Position numbers and translations under genes: made by a program. Below, in pieces: positions 4,615 through 5,068 of a stretch of 5,068 bases of DNA. The notes beneath the pieces are model-generated. The model had not been told where the DNA came from, ran no database searches, and was given only the letters and a program-made list of their open reading frames with translations. The stretch is from Pontiellaceae bacterium. Its GTDB lineage: Bacteria > Verrucomicrobiota > Kiritimatiellia > Kiritimatiellales > Tichowtungiaceae. Within the stretch, counting starts at the first letter, position 1. Every line of letters starts with the position of its first letter. Location of the stretch: contig JALOTS010000191.1 in NCBI GenBank assembly GCA_025457785.1, forward strand, positions 1 through 5,068. Direction: 5' to 3'.

Positions 4615-5068
4615 ATGACACCGAAAGTCTATATCGAAACCAGCGTCATCAGCTATCTGACGGCCCGTCCCACCAATGATCTCTTGGCATCGGCCTGGCA
4701 GAATGCAACCTGTAATTGGTGGGAAAAAATCGGAAAAATGATTATGAACTGGTCACTTCCGCGCTTGTTCGCGAAGAAGCGGCAAAAGGAAATCCAGAGG
4801 CAGCAGCTCGTCGATTGGATGTGCTGAGGAATATTCCGAACCTTACAATGTGCGATGAGATTACGGAATTAACCAAGGTTCTTGTTCTAAAAGGGGCACT
4901 TCCTGAAAAAGCAACGGATGATGCCATGCACGTTGCCTTTGCTTCCTATCACAACATCGATTACCTTCTCACTTGGAATTGTCGCCATATTGATAATGCA
5001 GCAAAGAAACCGCTGATTCGCGAGTTGTGTGCAAAGCAGGGGTGGAAATGTCCGGAAATTTGTACCCC
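4615..5068 (+). pseudogene. PIN-domain (VapC-like) toxin, frameshifted; C-terminus cut by window edge
   Basis: A ribonuclease toxin of the PIN fold, split between two frames. Codons 1-38 (ATG at 4615 to about 4728) give KVYIETSVISYLTARP...WWEK. The run of six A at 4724-4729 then throws the frame into unrelated sequence and a stop at 4825-4827. Read in the -1 frame from 4728, the protein continues without a stop to the edge: NRKNDYELVTSALVREEAAK, then ATDDAMHVAFA and LLTWNCRHIDNA, ending near KCPEICT. That gives about 151 residues, near the family's usual length. Putative metal-binding acids in the joined protein are E8, E53/E54 and D102/D103, with N122 in the TWN motif. One missing A explains everything, so a recent mutation or a sequencing error is likeliest; slippage on the A run is less likely. 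No Shine-Dalgarno sequence precedes the ATG and no antitoxin gene lies upstream; a partner may follow beyond the edge. Confidence 0.85.

Noticed and set aside
4724..4730. Programmed -1 ribosomal frameshift in the PIN gene
   Set aside because: In the zero frame the codons are GAA-AAA-ATC, which does not form a standard X-XXY-YYZ slippery heptamer, and no clear downstream pseudoknot was seen. A lost A is simpler.

Overview
The window looks like ordinary bacterial chromosome on its left (about 1-2970) and accessory DNA on its right (about 2970-5068). The organism is probably a Gram-negative member of the PVC group (Kiritimatiellota, Lentisphaerota or Verrucomicrobiota). Pointers are the CT398-type zinc ribbon joined to a PTS EIIA-like domain, the dispersed-repeat-like string before the PIN gene, and the PIN subfamily itself. 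This placement is uncertain, because ThrH and the RhlB-type helicase both read very much like their Pseudomonas counterparts.

Left, minus strand: thrH (phosphoserine phosphatase / homoserine phosphotransferase) is followed after 14 bases by a gene cut by the left edge. That second gene encodes a short helical segment, a four-cysteine zinc ribbon and what looks like the start of a PTS EIIA (PtsN-type) domain. The two probably form one operon, read leftward from an extended -10 promoter near 1150.

Centre, plus strand: divergent from thrH is an RhlB-type DEAD-box RNA helicase with a basic N-terminal extension and a Pro/Arg-rich tail. A 17-bp interrupted hairpin lies just before its ribosome-binding site, and two tandem hairpins, the second a classic intrinsic terminator, close the unit at about 2963.

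Right, plus strand: a neutral-sphingomyelinase-like member of the endonuclease/exonuclease/phosphatase (EEP) superfamily with all core catalytic motifs is followed after 33 bases by an unrecognised, AT-richer gene for a protein with three membrane helices. The pair is probably co-transcribed. A 225-base gap then holds a strong hairpin directly after the stop codon and a copy of a dispersed-repeat-like element. The last gene is a PIN-domain (VapC-like) toxin whose reading frame is broken by one base in a run of six A; the rest of the PIN domain stays open in the -1 frame to the right edge.

No tRNA, rRNA, CRISPR array, transposase or integrase was seen. The points most worth following are the zinc ribbon-EIIA fusion, the EEP/membrane-protein pair, the frameshifted PIN toxin and the helicase leader hairpin.
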